This document shows, piece after piece, positions 8,649 to 20,300 of a stretch of 64,000 nt of DNA (position 1 is its first letter; each line of letters begins with the position of its first letter). The notes below the pieces were generated by a model. That model searched no databases and was not told the origin of the DNA. It worked only from the letters and a program-made list of their open reading frames with translations. The stretch comes from Cytophagales bacterium CG12_big_fil_rev_8_21_14_0_65_40_12 (lineage in GTDB: Bacteria > Bacteroidota > Bacteroidia > Cytophagales > Cyclobacteriaceae). The DNA lies in the NCBI GenBank assembly GCA_002786855.1, contig PCUU01000065.1:1-64000 (forward strand). The letters run 5' to 3'. The translations under genes and the position numbers were made by a program.

Positions 8649-9160
8649 TATAATTTTGACTTAGCATAAAAAAGGTACTGAATAGCGAGCATAAAAACCA
8701 GCGAAATTATACTTGTAACGAACATTTTGAGTAAAGAAAGCCCAATAAGTTGGCCTCCACTTTCGAGTAAAAAAACAGCTAGCGAATGCAAGGCAATTAA
8801 GGGTAAGGCGTAAATAATGAACCATGTCAGGCCATAGCTTGAGATCATTGGCAAATCATTCACTTCATAACCACTGCGAGGTTTGTTTATCGCCATCCAA
8901 TAAGGGCGGATGAACATAATGAGTACACTGGCCGCAGCATGAATTCCTGTGGTGCTATAAAAGAGGTCCACGGTCAGGCCCAGTAATAAACCTGTGATCA
9001 TCGCACCTGCAAAGCCCATTTCCAAAGGCAAAAACAATAGCGCCATTAGGTACAAAAAGCAAAAACCAACGCCAAAAAGCACGAGGTATTTGAGCACGAA
9101 AACCTGAACGAGTGCCAACACTAGAAAAGTGAAGATTAACAAGATCAAGTTTCTACTCAT
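8648..9160 (-). CDS. mreD: MreD, rod-shape determining membrane protein
   Basis: A 170-residue hydrophobic protein with about five or six membrane helices. The sequence itself is weakly conserved; the call rests on size, hydrophobicity and its position between mreC and mrdA. It is part of the elongasome in the inner membrane. The gene overlaps mreC by eight bases and mrdA by one. Confidence 0.85.
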   Translation of the reverse strand: MSRNLILLIFTFLVLALVQVFVLKYLVLFGVGFCFLYLMALLFLPLEMGFAGAMITGLLLGLTVDLFYSTTGIHAAASVLIMFIRPYWMAINKPRSGYEVNDLPMISSYGLTWFIIYALPLIALHSLAVFLLESGGQLIGLSLLKMFVTSIISLVFMLAIQYLFYAKSKL

Positions 9161-10007
9161 TGTCTTTTATCGGGTTTTTGGCGGCCAAAGAATCAATTTC
9201 TTGACGATCCACATTTTCGATTACATATACATAGGCCAGTTTACCAAAGTCTACACTTAAAGCTACATCTACTTTCAAGTCTCTTTGATTTGGATCGGGA
9301 GCAACCGAAGCCACAGTGCCAATGAGCAAATCTTTTGGATAGAGCGTACTAAAACCAGAGGTTAAAACGGAGTCTCCAACCGCAATATTCACCTCTCTGG
9401 TGACATACAAAAGTTGGGCGTGCCTAGGGTCTCTACTATCGCCATCCCATTGAATGGTTGCGAAGCGGCCAGAGTTTTTATGCTTGGCAGAAACCTGATT
9501 CTGGGCATTCAACAAAGAAATACCCACCGAAAAATTTGCAGACACCGACCTTATTTTACCAACGATTCCCCGCTGATTAATGACTCCCATGCCCGGCTGA
9601 ATACCATCCTTCTCTCCTTTATTGATCATAAAGAAGTTGTGGCTTTGCCGAATAGAATTATTGATAATCTCAGCTGCCCGAAGTATGTATTGAACTGAAT
9701 CGGTAGAATCTGCCTCGATGGCAAAGACTTCTGTAGAATCAAGCATGGCTTTAGGCCTTTGCAGCAACAATTGCCTAAGTCTGGCATTTTCTTGGGCCAG
9801 CTCAGTATTTACCTGTTTTAGCCCAAAATAATCGCCCACATTATCGGCTGTCTGATTTACCCTACCCACCAAACCTGCCGTGGTTTTAAAGTAGGCATTT
9901 CTCTGGTAGTCATTATTGCCTACAATCAACCACAAGCAAAAAAGCTCCAGAATCAAAAATGTGAAAAAGGCTCTGTATTTATAAAGAAAAGCAAATAATT
10001 GGCCCAT
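9153..10007 (-). CDS. mreC: MreC, rod-shape determining protein
   Basis: A 284-residue bitopic protein: one N-terminal membrane helix (about 10-30), a coiled-coil segment around residues 65-90 (ELAQENARLRQLLL) and a C-terminal beta-rich domain with the family segments KNSGRF and VLTSGFSTLYP. In the periplasm MreC activates PBP2-RodA. The gene starts 6 bases after mreB in the transcript and overlaps mreD. Confidence 0.92.
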   Translation of the reverse strand: MGQLFAFLYKYRAFFTFLILELFCLWLIVGNNDYQRNAYFKTTAGLVGRVNQTADNVGDYFGLKQVNTELAQENARLRQLLLQRPKAMLDSTEVFAIEADSTDSVQYILRAAEIINNSIRQSHNFFMINKGEKDGIQPGMGVINQRGIVGKIRSVSANFSVGISLLNAQNQVSAKHKNSGRFATIQWDGDSRDPRHAQLLYVTREVNIAVGDSVLTSGFSTLYPKDLLIGTVASVAPDPNQRDLKVDVALSVDFGKLAYVYVIENVDRQEIDSLAAKNPIKDNE

Positions 10008-10013
10008 TCATCA

Positions 10014-11042
10014 TTAGGTCATTAGCACCGCTCTATATGAATTGATGTTTTTCAAAGCCTCACCTGTTCCTCTCACTACAGCCCTTAATGGATCGTCTGC
10101 AATGTGAATTGGAAGTTTGGTTTTTAAGGCCAAACGTTTGTCAAGGCCCTTCAACATTGCCCCGCCACCCGTGAGGTGAATGCCTCGGTCATAAATATCA
10201 GCAGAAAGTTCTGGAGGAGAAATTTCCAGGGCTTTCAATACGGCTTCTTCAATTTTTGAAACCGATTTATCGAGCGCGAAGGCAATTTCGGAATACGAAA
10301 TCTTAATTACTTTAGGAATCCCAGTCATTAAATCACGACCTCTGATTTCATAATCATCTGGTGCATCATCTAATTCCGTCAAAGCTGAACCAATGGCAAT
10401 TTTCACCTTTTCGGCTGACCTTTCACCTATCAAAAGGTTGTGCTGCCTTCTCATGTAATCCAAAATATCTTTGGTAAAGGTATCTCCAGCAACTCTTATG
10501 GATTGATCGCAAACAATACCAGAAAGGGCAATTACCGCGATTTCGGTGGTTCCGCCCCCTATATCTACAATCATAGAACCCATGGGCTCGTCAATCTTGA
10601 TTCCAGTACCAATGGCTGCAGCGATGGGCTCATAAATCATATAAACTTCCTTGGCATTGGCATGCTCAGCAGAGTCACGCACTGCACGTTTTTCTACCTC
10701 TGTAATCCCAGAAGGAATACAAATGACCATGCGATGAGAAGATGGCATAAAGCTTCTGCGCTTTAAGTCTATCATTTTGATCATTCCTTTGATCATCAAC
10801 TCCGCGGCCTCAAAATCGGCAATCACCCCGTCTTTCAATGGCCTAATGGTTTTGATGTTCTCATGCGTCTTTTCGTGCATGTTCATGGCATCTCTTCCAA
10901 TGGCCAAAACCTTATTTGTATTCCTGTCAATAGCAATGATGGACGGCTCGTCCACCACAATTTTGTCTTTGTGTATGATCAGAGTATTTGCTGTACCCAA
11001 GTCGATGGCAATGTCACTTGTCAGAAAATCGAAAAACCCCAT
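10014..11042 (-). CDS. mreB: MreB, actin-like cell-shape protein
   Basis: A 342-residue cytoplasmic actin homologue that forms membrane-bound filaments guiding the elongation machinery. Nucleotide-binding segments are visible: DLGTANTLI near the N-terminus (phosphate 1), DIGGGTTEIA (phosphate 2) and the adenosine motif LTGGGAMLKGL. It is the first gene of the mreBCD-mrdA-rodA run. The 76-base gap behind purH holds an AGGAG 11 bases before the ATG but no exact TAnnTTTG -7 element. Confidence 0.97.
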   Translation of the reverse strand: MGFFDFLTSDIAIDLGTANTLIIHKDKIVVDEPSIIAIDRNTNKVLAIGRDAMNMHEKTHENIKTIRPLKDGVIADFEAAELMIKGMIKMIDLKRRSFMPSSHRMVICIPSGITEVEKRAVRDSAEHANAKEVYMIYEPIAAAIGTGIKIDEPMGSMIVDIGGGTTEIAVIALSGIVCDQSIRVAGDTFTKDILDYMRRQHNLLIGERSAEKVKIAIGSALTELDDAPDDYEIRGRDLMTGIPKVIKISYSEIAFALDKSVSKIEEAVLKALEISPPELSADIYDRGIHLTGGGAMLKGLDKRLALKTKLPIHIADDPLRAVVRGTGEALKNINSYRAVLMT

Positions 11043-11118
11043 ATTTAGTCAGTCTCCTATATTTATGTTCTTTGAAAGTTACAAATAACTCTCAACTATC
11101 AGTGTTGAAAAAAATCTT

Positions 11119-12648
11119 TTAATGTTTAAAATGTCGAGTTCCTGTAAATACCATCGCCATGTCGTTTTGGTCACAGTAATCGATCGACAAATCGTCCTTT
11201 ATTGAGCCTCCTGGTTGAATTACCGCAGCAATTCCCTCGCCCTTTGCAATCTCTACGCAATCTGGGAAAGGAAAGAAGGCATCCGAAGCCATTACCGCTC
11301 CATTCAAATCAAACCCAAAAGCCTTTGCCTTTTCAATGGCTTGCTTCAAGGCATCCACTCTTGAGGTTTGGCCCACTCCGCTCGACAGCATTTGTCCTTC
11401 TTTTGCCAATATGATCGTATTGGATTTTGTGTGCTTACAAATCTTGCTTGCAAACACCAAGGCGCGATCCTGAGCAGCTGTGGTATGTTTTTTTGTTACT
11501 TGTTTGAACTCAGAAGAATGATCGGTGGCCAAATCTCTATCCTGAACAATGATTCCGTTCAATAGGCTCTTGTATTGTTGGGTTGAGGTCAAGTGCTGTT
11601 TTTTCACCAAAAGAATTCTGTTCTTCTTTGAGGTTAAGAGGGCCAATGCATCGCTATGAAATGAAGGAGCAATCAAAACTTCGAAAAACAAAGAATTCAA
11701 TTCTTCTGCTGCTGCTAAGTCTATGGTTTGATTCGAAACCAAAACCCCACCAAAAGCACTTACAGTATCCGCTTCGAATGCCTTGAGATATGCCTCACGA
11801 ACATCCTTTCCAATGCCCACACCGCAAGCATTGGTGTGTTTTAAAATAGCAAAGGCGTTTTCATCTTCACCAAATTCCTCAATCAAACTAACCGCAGCAT
11901 CTATATCCACCAAATTATTGTAGGATAATTCTTTACCATTCAATTGCTCAAAAAGCTCGTCTAATGGACCAAAAAATTGACCTTTTTGATGTGGATTTTC
12001 GCCATATCTCAATGTTCTGCCTTCCTTTTCGCTTACTTTGAAACTTTCAATTCCCTCGGTTTGATTGAAATAATTGAAAATGGCTGTGTCATAGTGAGAC
12101 GAAACATCAAAAGCTTGGGCAGCAAACCTTTTTCTATCGGCTAATTCAGAAAAACCTGCCTTTTCATCCAATAAGCTTTCTAAAGCTGGATATTGTTCTC
12201 TTGAAGCAACGATGATCACATCCTTGAAATTCTTTGCAGCAGCCCTGATCAAAGAAATACCGCCAATGTCAATCTTTTCAATGATCTCTTGTTCCGAGGC
12301 TCCTGAAGCCACTGTCGCCTCAAAAGGGTATAAATCTACAATTACCAAATCAATCGATGGAATTTCGAATTGACTTGCTTGCTCTAAATCACCAGCATTG
12401 TCTCTTCTATGAAGAATGCCACCAAAAACCTTTGGATGAAGCGTTTTCACTCTTCCTCCAAATATGGAAGGATAGCTTGTTAAATCTTCTACTGCAGTAA
12501 CGGCAACGCCTAACTCTTCAATAAAAGATTGGGTGCCTCCCGTAGAATAAATTTCTACGCCTAGCGATGCTAACTTCTGCACAATCGAAGCGAGGTTATC
12601 TTTACGGTAAACGGATATTAAAGCGGATTTTATCTTAACCTGAGACAT
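11119..12648 (-). CDS. purH: bifunctional AICAR formyltransferase / IMP cyclohydrolase
   Basis: A 509-residue enzyme for the last two steps of purine synthesis: formylation of AICAR, then ring closure to IMP. The N-terminal MGS-like cyclohydrolase domain (about 1-145) starts ALISVYRKDN and includes STGGT. The C-terminal transformylase domain contains the catalytic KHTNACGVG segment and ends with TGTRHFKH. Length is normal. It follows purN in the same direction, and a separate promoter-like TACTTTTG lies in the 38-base gap. Confidence 0.97.
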   Translation of the reverse strand: MSQVKIKSALISVYRKDNLASIVQKLASLGVEIYSTGGTQSFIEELGVAVTAVEDLTSYPSIFGGRVKTLHPKVFGGILHRRDNAGDLEQASQFEIPSIDLVIVDLYPFEATVASGASEQEIIEKIDIGGISLIRAAAKNFKDVIIVASREQYPALESLLDEKAGFSELADRKRFAAQAFDVSSHYDTAIFNYFNQTEGIESFKVSEKEGRTLRYGENPHQKGQFFGPLDELFEQLNGKELSYNNLVDIDAAVSLIEEFGEDENAFAILKHTNACGVGIGKDVREAYLKAFEADTVSAFGGVLVSNQTIDLAAAEELNSLFFEVLIAPSFHSDALALLTSKKNRILLVKKQHLTSTQQYKSLLNGIIVQDRDLATDHSSEFKQVTKKHTTAAQDRALVFASKICKHTKSNTIILAKEGQMLSSGVGQTSRVDALKQAIEKAKAFGFDLNGAVMASDAFFPFPDCVEIAKGEGIAAVIQPGGSIKDDLSIDYCDQNDMAMVFTGTRHFKH

Positions 12649-12672
12649 TAAGGCGGATTTTTAATGAATTTG

Positions 12673-12680
12673 CAAAAGTA
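12673..12680 (-). promoter_or_regulatory. TAnnTTTG -7 element before purH
   Basis: The minus strand reads TACTTTTG, an exact match to the Bacteroidota -7 consensus, 24 bases before the purH ATG in the short purN-purH gap. No clear -33 TTG is seen. It suggests that purH can be transcribed independently of purN. Confidence 0.45.
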
Positions 12681-12686
12681 GTGATT

Positions 12687-13268
12687 TTAGACCTGATTAA
12701 GAACTAGTTCTTCGATCACTTTAGGATAATTTTCATGCTCTAAACGCTGAACTTTCTTGGCAATTTCTGCAGCACTATCTGAGTGCTCAATCTGGCAGGA
12801 GTATTGAGCGATAATGCTTCCTTCATCATATTGCTGGTTTACAAAATGTATTGAAATTCCAGAAATCGTTTCGTTGGCCGCCTTTACAGCTTCATGCACA
12901 TGCATTCCGTACATTCCTTTGCCTCCAAATTTTGGTAAAAGTGCGGGGTGAATATTGATTATTTTGTTCGGAAAGGCATTCACCAATGATTCAGGAACTA
13001 ACCACATGAAGCCTGCCAACACAATCCATTCTATTTCCTCCCGAACAAGTCGGTTCAAAATGGCATTGGAGTCATAAAATTCCGATCTGTTGAATACAAC
13101 GGTAGGTATTTTATAGTGCTTTGCGATATTTAAAACACCCGCAGAGGCATTATTAGAAAAGAGCAAAGCCACTTCGATTTGAGGGTGCTCCTTAAAATGT
13201 TCAAAAATTCTCTCTGCGTTGGTCCCAGTGCCCGATGCAAAAACTGCTATTTTTTTCTTCAAATCCAT
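12687..13268 (-). CDS. purN: phosphoribosylglycinamide formyltransferase (GART)
   Basis: A 193-residue folate-dependent enzyme that formylates GAR in purine synthesis. The N-terminal phosphate-binding loop reads ASGTGTNAE, the Bacteroidota variant of SGxGSN. The catalytic stretch NIHPALLPKFGG and the GISIHFVN...DEGSII segments are present, including the catalytic Asp. The start overlaps the end of the UbiA-family gene by ten bases, so the two are co-transcribed. Confidence 0.95.
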   Translation of the reverse strand: MDLKKKIAVFASGTGTNAERIFEHFKEHPQIEVALLFSNNASAGVLNIAKHYKIPTVVFNRSEFYDSNAILNRLVREEIEWIVLAGFMWLVPESLVNAFPNKIINIHPALLPKFGGKGMYGMHVHEAVKAANETISGISIHFVNQQYDEGSIIAQYSCQIEHSDSAAEIAKKVQRLEHENYPKVIEELVLNQV

Positions 13269-14101
13269 ATCATACTAACAATACCCGCGAGCATAATCCA
13301 TTTACAAAAAGTACTCAACTGATGATAACCCTTTTTGGTATCGGCCTGTAAAAGGGCAAATATGAGGAAAATCAAAACAATTGAAAGCGTAATGGGCAGA
13401 ATCAAATTGATATGCGACATCAACAAAAAAACAGTCAGGCCAAAAAACACAGCGATCAAACTGATTACTTTCTTCGTTCGAAGGGTGCCAATAACGATAG
13501 GCAAAGTACGGCAACCGAATTTTTCATCTCCTTTCATGTCCTCCATGTCCTTAATAATCTCTCTGATTAAGGTGATAAAGGCACCAAAAACGGCATAGCA
13601 GAAAACCAAATAAACCCGCTCCTGAAAATATTGCCCGACCAGAAAAAGAGTGGTACCAGTGAGAAGCGCTATGGCTAAATTTCCTATCAAAGGCAGCCGC
13701 TTGAGTTGATTGGAATATAGCCACAACAAAAAAGCGGCAGAGAAATTTATTAAGCCAATAGTGGTTGAAAGCCAAAAACCAATGGCAATACCCAAAATAT
13801 TCAGGAAAGTATGTGAGATAATGATCCACCTTCTTTTTAGGGTCTTTCCAACAATCACGCGATCGGGGCGATTAACAAAATCAATTTTTATGTCATAATA
13901 ATCATTGATCAAATAACCTGCGCTCGTGATGATGACAGTAGATGAAACCAACAGAAGGAAATTGACATCAAGAAATACAGCTGATCCATCTCCGTTCCTG
14001 AGCAAAAAGATCGCAGTAAAATACTGCGTCAAACCTACGATCAATAAGTTGATGCCGCGGATCATTTTAAGATAATTCGATATAAAAGCCCTGACTCCCA
14101 A
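13259..14101 (-). CDS. UbiA-family prenyltransferase (GGGP geranylgeranyltransferase-like)
   Basis: A 280-residue integral membrane enzyme with about eight helices. The two Asp-rich Mg/diphosphate motifs are NDYYDIKID and DMEDMKGD. In Bacteroidota this branch is commonly annotated as geranylgeranylglycerol-phosphate geranylgeranyltransferase; the true acceptor is uncertain. The long frame starts at a TTG (14101), which keeps the conserved YLKMIR segment; the first ATG (14065) would cut into it. A TAACTTTG -7 element 30 bases upstream of the TTG supports the longer form. It is the first gene of the ubiA-purN pair. Confidence 0.8.
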   Translation of the reverse strand: MGVRAFISNYLKMIRGINLLIVGLTQYFTAIFLLRNGDGSAVFLDVNFLLLVSSTVIITSAGYLINDYYDIKIDFVNRPDRVIVGKTLKRRWIIISHTFLNILGIAIGFWLSTTIGLINFSAAFLLWLYSNQLKRLPLIGNLAIALLTGTTLFLVGQYFQERVYLVFCYAVFGAFITLIREIIKDMEDMKGDEKFGCRTLPIVIGTLRTKKVISLIAVFFGLTVFLLMSHINLILPITLSIVLIFLIFALLQADTKKGYHQLSTFCKWIMLAGIVSMIWI

Positions 14102-14130
14102 GTACGCTGAAATTTGATATTACTACGTTT

Positions 14131-14138
14131 CAAAGTTA
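14131..14138 (-). promoter_or_regulatory. TAnnTTTG -7 element for the ubiA-purN genes
   Basis: The minus strand reads TAACTTTG, an exact consensus match, 29 bases before the TTG start of the prenyltransferase. Transcription would begin near 14125. No convincing -33 TTG is visible. Confidence 0.5.
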
Positions 14139-14194
14139 GGAGAGTTGAATTTAAAATAGGTTTGATGCGCGAACTATATCGGAAGCATAAAAAC

Positions 14195-14344
14195 ATTCCC
14201 AAATCGGGAATTCACTCCAGAAAATGCATTTTTCTTCAACTCATATTATTGTTTTATAATAAATAAAGCCCCTAATTTGCCAATACTAACGAACAACTCA
14301 GGTTGGACTAGTTATTGTCAAATATTCAGTAGGGGAAATTCCCC
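14195..14344. repeat. two TTCCC/GGGAA dyads in a divergent promoter region
   Basis: ATTCCC-AAATC-GGGAAT lies at 14195-14211 and GGGGAA-A-TTCCCC at 14332-14344. Both dyads use the same half-site words and flank the intergenic region between the divergent ubiA-purN genes and the giant T9SS protein gene. They could be operator sites; no regulator is identified. Confidence 0.35.
14249..14279 (+). promoter_or_regulatory. candidate promoter for the giant secreted protein
   Basis: TTG at 14249-14251 and TAATTTG at 14273-14279 lie 21 bases apart, close to the Bacteroidota -33/-7 arrangement but one base short in the -7 element. The leader to the ATG at 14375 would be about 90 bases and would contain the GGGGAA/TTCCCC dyad. 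Confidence 0.3.
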
Positions 14345-14374
14345 CAAGAGAGTAAATGATATAACTAGAAAACC

Positions 14375-17300
14375 ATGTTGTTTTCACTTAAACACTTGAT
14401 ACCATTGCCGAGGCTACTAAAAATACTTGCAGTATTTTCTGTGTTGTGTCTTGCTATATTCCCCATGCAAGGCCAAACAGGGATTAGCACAATCACTACC
14501 TCCACTGTTGGCGGAACACCAAGTTCCAATGTTGCGGTAGCCCCAAGTGACGCGGGTAACTCAATCTCAGACGATGCAGGAGAAACCTTTACCATCAATT
14601 ACGGCCAAGGAAATAACCTCAAAGTAGTATCCTATGTAGTTTCTTCCGTTACTTACGACCGCTTTTTAGCTCCCGATACACTTGTACTCAATAGAACTAC
14701 TGCTTCCGATCGACTTGTGAATATCTGGTTTACGCTCAATAGCGCCATAACTGACAATACCCCCCCGACCAATGATATTGTCAATTTAGATGCTAACGAA
14801 GTGGACGATGCCGATGCTATTTACCTATCAGGAAACTTAAATGCGGGCTATGATAATATCCTTGTGAATATTGATGACGCTGCCTCTGGTAGTATCGAGG
14901 TAGAAACGGAAAGGGTTGACGTAATTTGGTACCAGGGCATTCAAACATCGAGCCCATCCACGGCAGTATTTCCAATTATCGAAAGGGGCGGAAATGATAA
15001 TATAGCTGTAGCGGCTATTACAAGTCTCAATGTAGATGGCACGCCAGCCTCTTACAGCACATTGATTGGTATTCCAGAAAATGGTTGGCCGGGTACAGGT
15101 TCATCTTTCAACAATTATCTGGTTTTAAGAAGAGAATTGGCAGGAAGCATTCCATTGCCACTCTTGCCCATCGGTACCTTCGAAGGTCAAAGTGCACAAG
15201 TAATCCAAGGTGTAGCGATCTCTTTCAGCACCTTTGGCATTGCCGCCAATACACCCGTTTATGGTTACTCTATATTTTCTGCCGATGTGGTCGATGGATT
15301 TGTTACGAATACAAATGATATCGTAGGCAGCGGAGCTGTTACTATAAAGGCAGGAATTGATCTAACAGATATCACTACCTTCCCAACAGATAGCCGATCA
15401 AACGACTCAGGATTGGATTTGGTAGCAGGGGTATCGGCTGCTGTGGCCAGTGATGACAATTTAATTGAAGTAAAAGGGCCTGGAGGTTATAAAGCCGCTT
15501 TGTCTACTTGGCTAAAAGCCAATGCCGATGTAACCACAGCCACTGATGGTAGTCCTGTTACTGATTGGCAAGACCAATGGCTCGGTAATCATGATGCCAC
15601 TACAGGTGTTGCTTCGCCAACTTTCAGAAGCACCACTAGCAGAATTAACTTTAACCCTACTGTTGATTTTACAAGTGGAAGCACCAGTCTCAACATTACC
15701 AACAATTCAGACTTTAATACTCCTGGCCCATTTACTAAAAAGGGCATTAACCTATCATTCAGAACAAGCACAACTGATATTAATACCAGACAAGTACTAT
15801 TCGAACAAGGAGGAAATGTAAGAGGCATAAACATCTATATCAGGAACGGAAACCTACATTTAACTGCTTGGAATAGGAATAATGACGGTGCTGGCTCGCC
15901 TTGGAATAACGTAGGTAATGTAACAACAATTAGTACAGCAGTAACCACCAATACGGAGTACATTGTTACCCTCGAGGAAGACGGTAACTCCAGTGCTACA
16001 GGAACAATAACAGGTTACCTTAATGGACAGAGCTTTGGCTCAATTCCAAACGTTGGTATTCTCTACAACCACACAGGGGGAATCGAATTTGGGGGTTCAG
16101 ACGGATCCACACAGTATGATGACGGTACCAATGGAGGAACGAACTCTTATTGGGGCGAAATTTCGGAGCTCATTTATTGCAATGAACCTGGTAGTTTCCC
16201 TTTGACACAACGCCAGAGAATTGAAAGCTACTTAGCCATTAAATATGGAATCACACTTAACCAAAGCACGCCTATAAATTACTATAATGCCGATGGGAAT
16301 ATTATTTTTAATACAACCCTCAATGCAAGTTTAGGGGGATTTCTTGAGTACAATCGAGATATCGCAGGCATTGGTCGGGATGATGCCTCAGAATTGGACC
16401 AACCTGCGTCAAGAAGTGAAAATACTGGCAGTGTGGTCACCATGGATCGTGGAGCCACTATCAGCAGCGATGATACTTGGCTGATATGGGGTAATAACGG
16501 TGCCGCGCTGACTGAGACCAGCCTATTGACCATGCCTGATACAATTGAATCAAGGCTAAATCGCGTTTGGAGGGTAGCCGAGCGAAATGAAGTGTTTTCA
16601 ACTTCTGTTTCCTTCGATCTGACCGGATTAGGGCTGAGTGCCAATCAAAATGATTTCAGTTTGTTAGTTGCTGGCAATGGCAGCGCAGCTGACTTTAGCG
16701 CAGCGACAGTAATTTCAGGAGGTGTACTTTCGGGCAACACGCTCACCTTCAGTGGGGTGAATTTAAGCGATGGACAGTATTTCACTTTAGGCACAGCCTA
16801 TTTCCAGTGTTCCCCAGGGGGAGTTCAAACGAATTTAACGCTTTGGTTAAGGGCCAACAATGGAACAAGCACTTCGATCAACGGTGCAAATGTTGGCACT
16901 TGGTCCGACAGATCAGGCTTTGCTAATGACGCGACTGCTGTTGTTAATGATGAACCTAGCTTTTTAAGCAATTCTATCAATTACAATCCTGCCTTAGATT
17001 TTGATGCATTGAACACAGAGGAAATTTCTGGTTCGGCTGGATTTAACTCGGCTGCATACTATGCTGTTATTAATACTGATTTAGCATATACCTCAGCGTC
17101 AGCTATTGAAACTATTCTTGAATTCAATGCAATCCCAGCTGGGGCAACCAACCAATTCGGAAGTTTACAGTTAGGCTCGGTTACAAGTGCTATAACTGGT
17201 GAAATCATTACCCATTCAATGGGTGGTACAGGCACGCGTTGGAGAAGAGGTACAAGCCAGGCCGCTTTTGGAACTATTGCTACTAACGCCACCCTAATGT

Positions 17301-20300
17301 TTGGTATTAAAAACAATGCCGCGGCCAATAGCACAGAGATATTTGTGAATGGACGTGACCAAGCCAACCTACAATCAGACGCGCTTTTAACATCGACAAA
17401 TGTGAACTACAGGATAGGCGGCAACTTAGCTTCCAACACCTTTGCAAATGACAATTTTGATGGTCAAATTGCCGAGATTATTTCATATTCGGCCCGTCCA
17501 AGCGATGCAGAACATAACAGAATTCAATCATACCTTGCCATTAAATATGGAATTACTCTAAGTAATAATGGAGGAGGAACAGCAGGTGATTACACCAGTG
17601 CAGGTTCTACCCTTATTTGGGATGCCTCAGACTACAGCACTTATCACAACGATGTTGCGGGTATCGGCCGCGATGATCTTTCTTGCTTAGATCAAAAACA
17701 ATCCCGAAGCGTCAACACAGGCTCTATAGTCGCCATTGGTTTGGGCGAAATTTCTGCAAACAACGCTGCCAACCCTAATTCCTTTGGTACGGATGATACC
17801 TTTATGATGTGGGGAAATGATGCTGACTTTGCTAATCAGGCCAATGCCAACACTGTAGATGTACCAGGTATTGTAACCGAACGTATGGAGCGCATATGGA
17901 GAATAAATGAAACCAATACCGTAGGCAATACCACCGTTCAATTCGATATAAATGGTTTGGGATACAGTTCAAATGTAAGTGATTTTAATTTGATCGTTTC
18001 CAGCACAGCCACCATGGCCAGCGGCTCGCTTACGCCTGCAGCTTCTTTGGTAGGAGGAATCTTGACCTTCAACAACGTGAATTTCGCAGATGGTGACTTC
18101 TTTACCATTGGCACAGCTCGTACAGCTTGCGGCCCTGGTGGAGTTGAAACTAACCTTCTGTTATGGTTAAGAGCTGATGCCGGTACAAACACCACTACTA
18201 ATGGTGCTGATGTCACATTATGGGGAGATCAATCTGCCGCAGGAAATGATGCTAATGATAACTTTAATGGAAATTCGGATCCACCTGCCTATATTTCCAA
18301 TGGAACCAATTTCAATCCTCTTTTAGGATTTAATCGAACAGACCTGAATTTTTTAACAGTCCCTCATGACGTAGCCTTTAACTCCGTAAGTCAAGCAATT
18401 TTCGTAGCCGGCACAATGAATGCTGCATCGGATGACTATTCTACTTTTATTAGTAAAACACAAGATTATGATTGGCAAGAAGGTTGGGCCTTGGCTCATG
18501 AAGGAGCTAACATAATCTATGCAAAAGACGATTCGAATGATGCTGCAAACGCGGCCAAAACACCTTTCCTTGATGGAGTCCCAACAATATACTTGGGTTA
18601 TTCAGATGGTAGTAATGATTTTATCAATATTAATTTTGAGAATAAGAATAGCATTAGTTCAAATACTGCAGCCCAAACAAACCAACCTATAATCATTGGT
18701 GCCACATTGAATGGATCTAATACCAATGTAAGGCAAGGCTTAGATGGCAATATTGGTGATGTTATTGTGTTCGGTGATGACCTAAACTCTACTCAAAGAC
18801 AACAAATTGCGACATATCTTGCTGTAAAGTATGGCATTACATTAAACCAAGCCACAGCGACCAATTACATTTGGTCTGATGGATCAACTGTTTTATGGAA
18901 TGCTACCACAAACGCTAGCCACAACCAAGATATCGCGGGCATTGGCAGGGATGATGCCAGCTGCTTCAGTCAAAAACAATCAGCAAGTGTAAATTCTGAT
19001 GATATCTTGGCCATAGGCTTGGGTACGGTTGCGGCCAGCAATGCCGAAAACTCAAACTCGTTTGTTGATAATGGTGATTATTTGATTTGGGGCAATGATG
19101 GTGGAGCTACAGCGCAAGCGAGTGCCAATACCGTAGACTTGCCAGGCACATTATCCGAAAGAATGACCCGGGTTTGGAAGGTGCAAGATACTGGACTTGT
19201 TGGGGATACTGAATTAGAATTTGACCTGACTGGGCTTGGTTATAGCGTGGCCGATGCTGAGGCATTTTCTCTACTGGTGAGCAACTCCCCTACCATGGCT
19301 TCTGCAAGCATCATCACGGGAGGAACACTGAACGGTAATATTCTTTCTTTCTCAGGAATCAACCTAACTAATGCACAATACTTTACCATTGGTACTGGTT
19401 ATGTGACTTGCGGCCCAGGCGGAGTAAATACAAATATCGCTCTATGGCTTAGGGCTGATTTAGAAGTATTTTCCGATGCAGGAACCACCCCAGCGGTAGA
19501 TGGCAATAATGCCTTGCAATGGAATGACCAAAGTTCCCCAGCCGACAATGGTTCAGAAGTTAACTTAGGCGGAGGAAGCCCTATTGAACCTACGCTCCAA
19601 ACCAGTGAAATCAACTTTAATCCAGTGTTGCGCTTCACAGATCCTAACTCTAGTAACGCATCTTATATTGAAACCAGCTCAAATTCTGTGTCTGGCAATA
19701 TGACTTTGATTTCTGTTTTCAAAACGGGTTCAACGTCTGGAACTGCCAATGACTTTGTCAACTCACCAGCTTTGATTGGCGCAAGCGAAACCTCAAGTGC
19801 GGCTGACTATGGCTTAGGAATGGACAACGGTACCATCTGGATGAAGGCTAGTGATAATGGGGATGCCTTTGATGTTGAAACCACAACCACATTCAATAAT
19901 AATCGGGTTCACTTTACTACTGCTACCAGAACTGCTGCCGGAGCGATAGCAATTTATGTGGATGGGAATAGCGAAGCAACCGGCACAGGTCATACTGGAA
20001 CACTTACAGGGCCGTCATCCTTCGGTATTGGTAACCATAGCGATGCGGATCTTGATGCCCAATATGCTGGTGATATTGCCGAAACTATAGTATTTTCTGC
20101 TGTACTGAACTCAGACCAACGCAACCGGGTAGAAAGTTATCTTGCTCTCAAATACGGATTGACCATGAATGCCAGCGATGATGGTACTACTGGCGCTGTA
20201 GATGAAAGAGATTATCGCGCTGCAGATGGAGGAGTAATCTGGGACTATACAGGACAATCAACGACTTACTATAACGATATCTTTGGCATCGGTCGAGATG

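Noticed and set aside
11043-11118. Exact Bacteroidota promoter for mreB
   Set aside because: Only a GTTATTTG near-match is present, without the TA of the -7 consensus.
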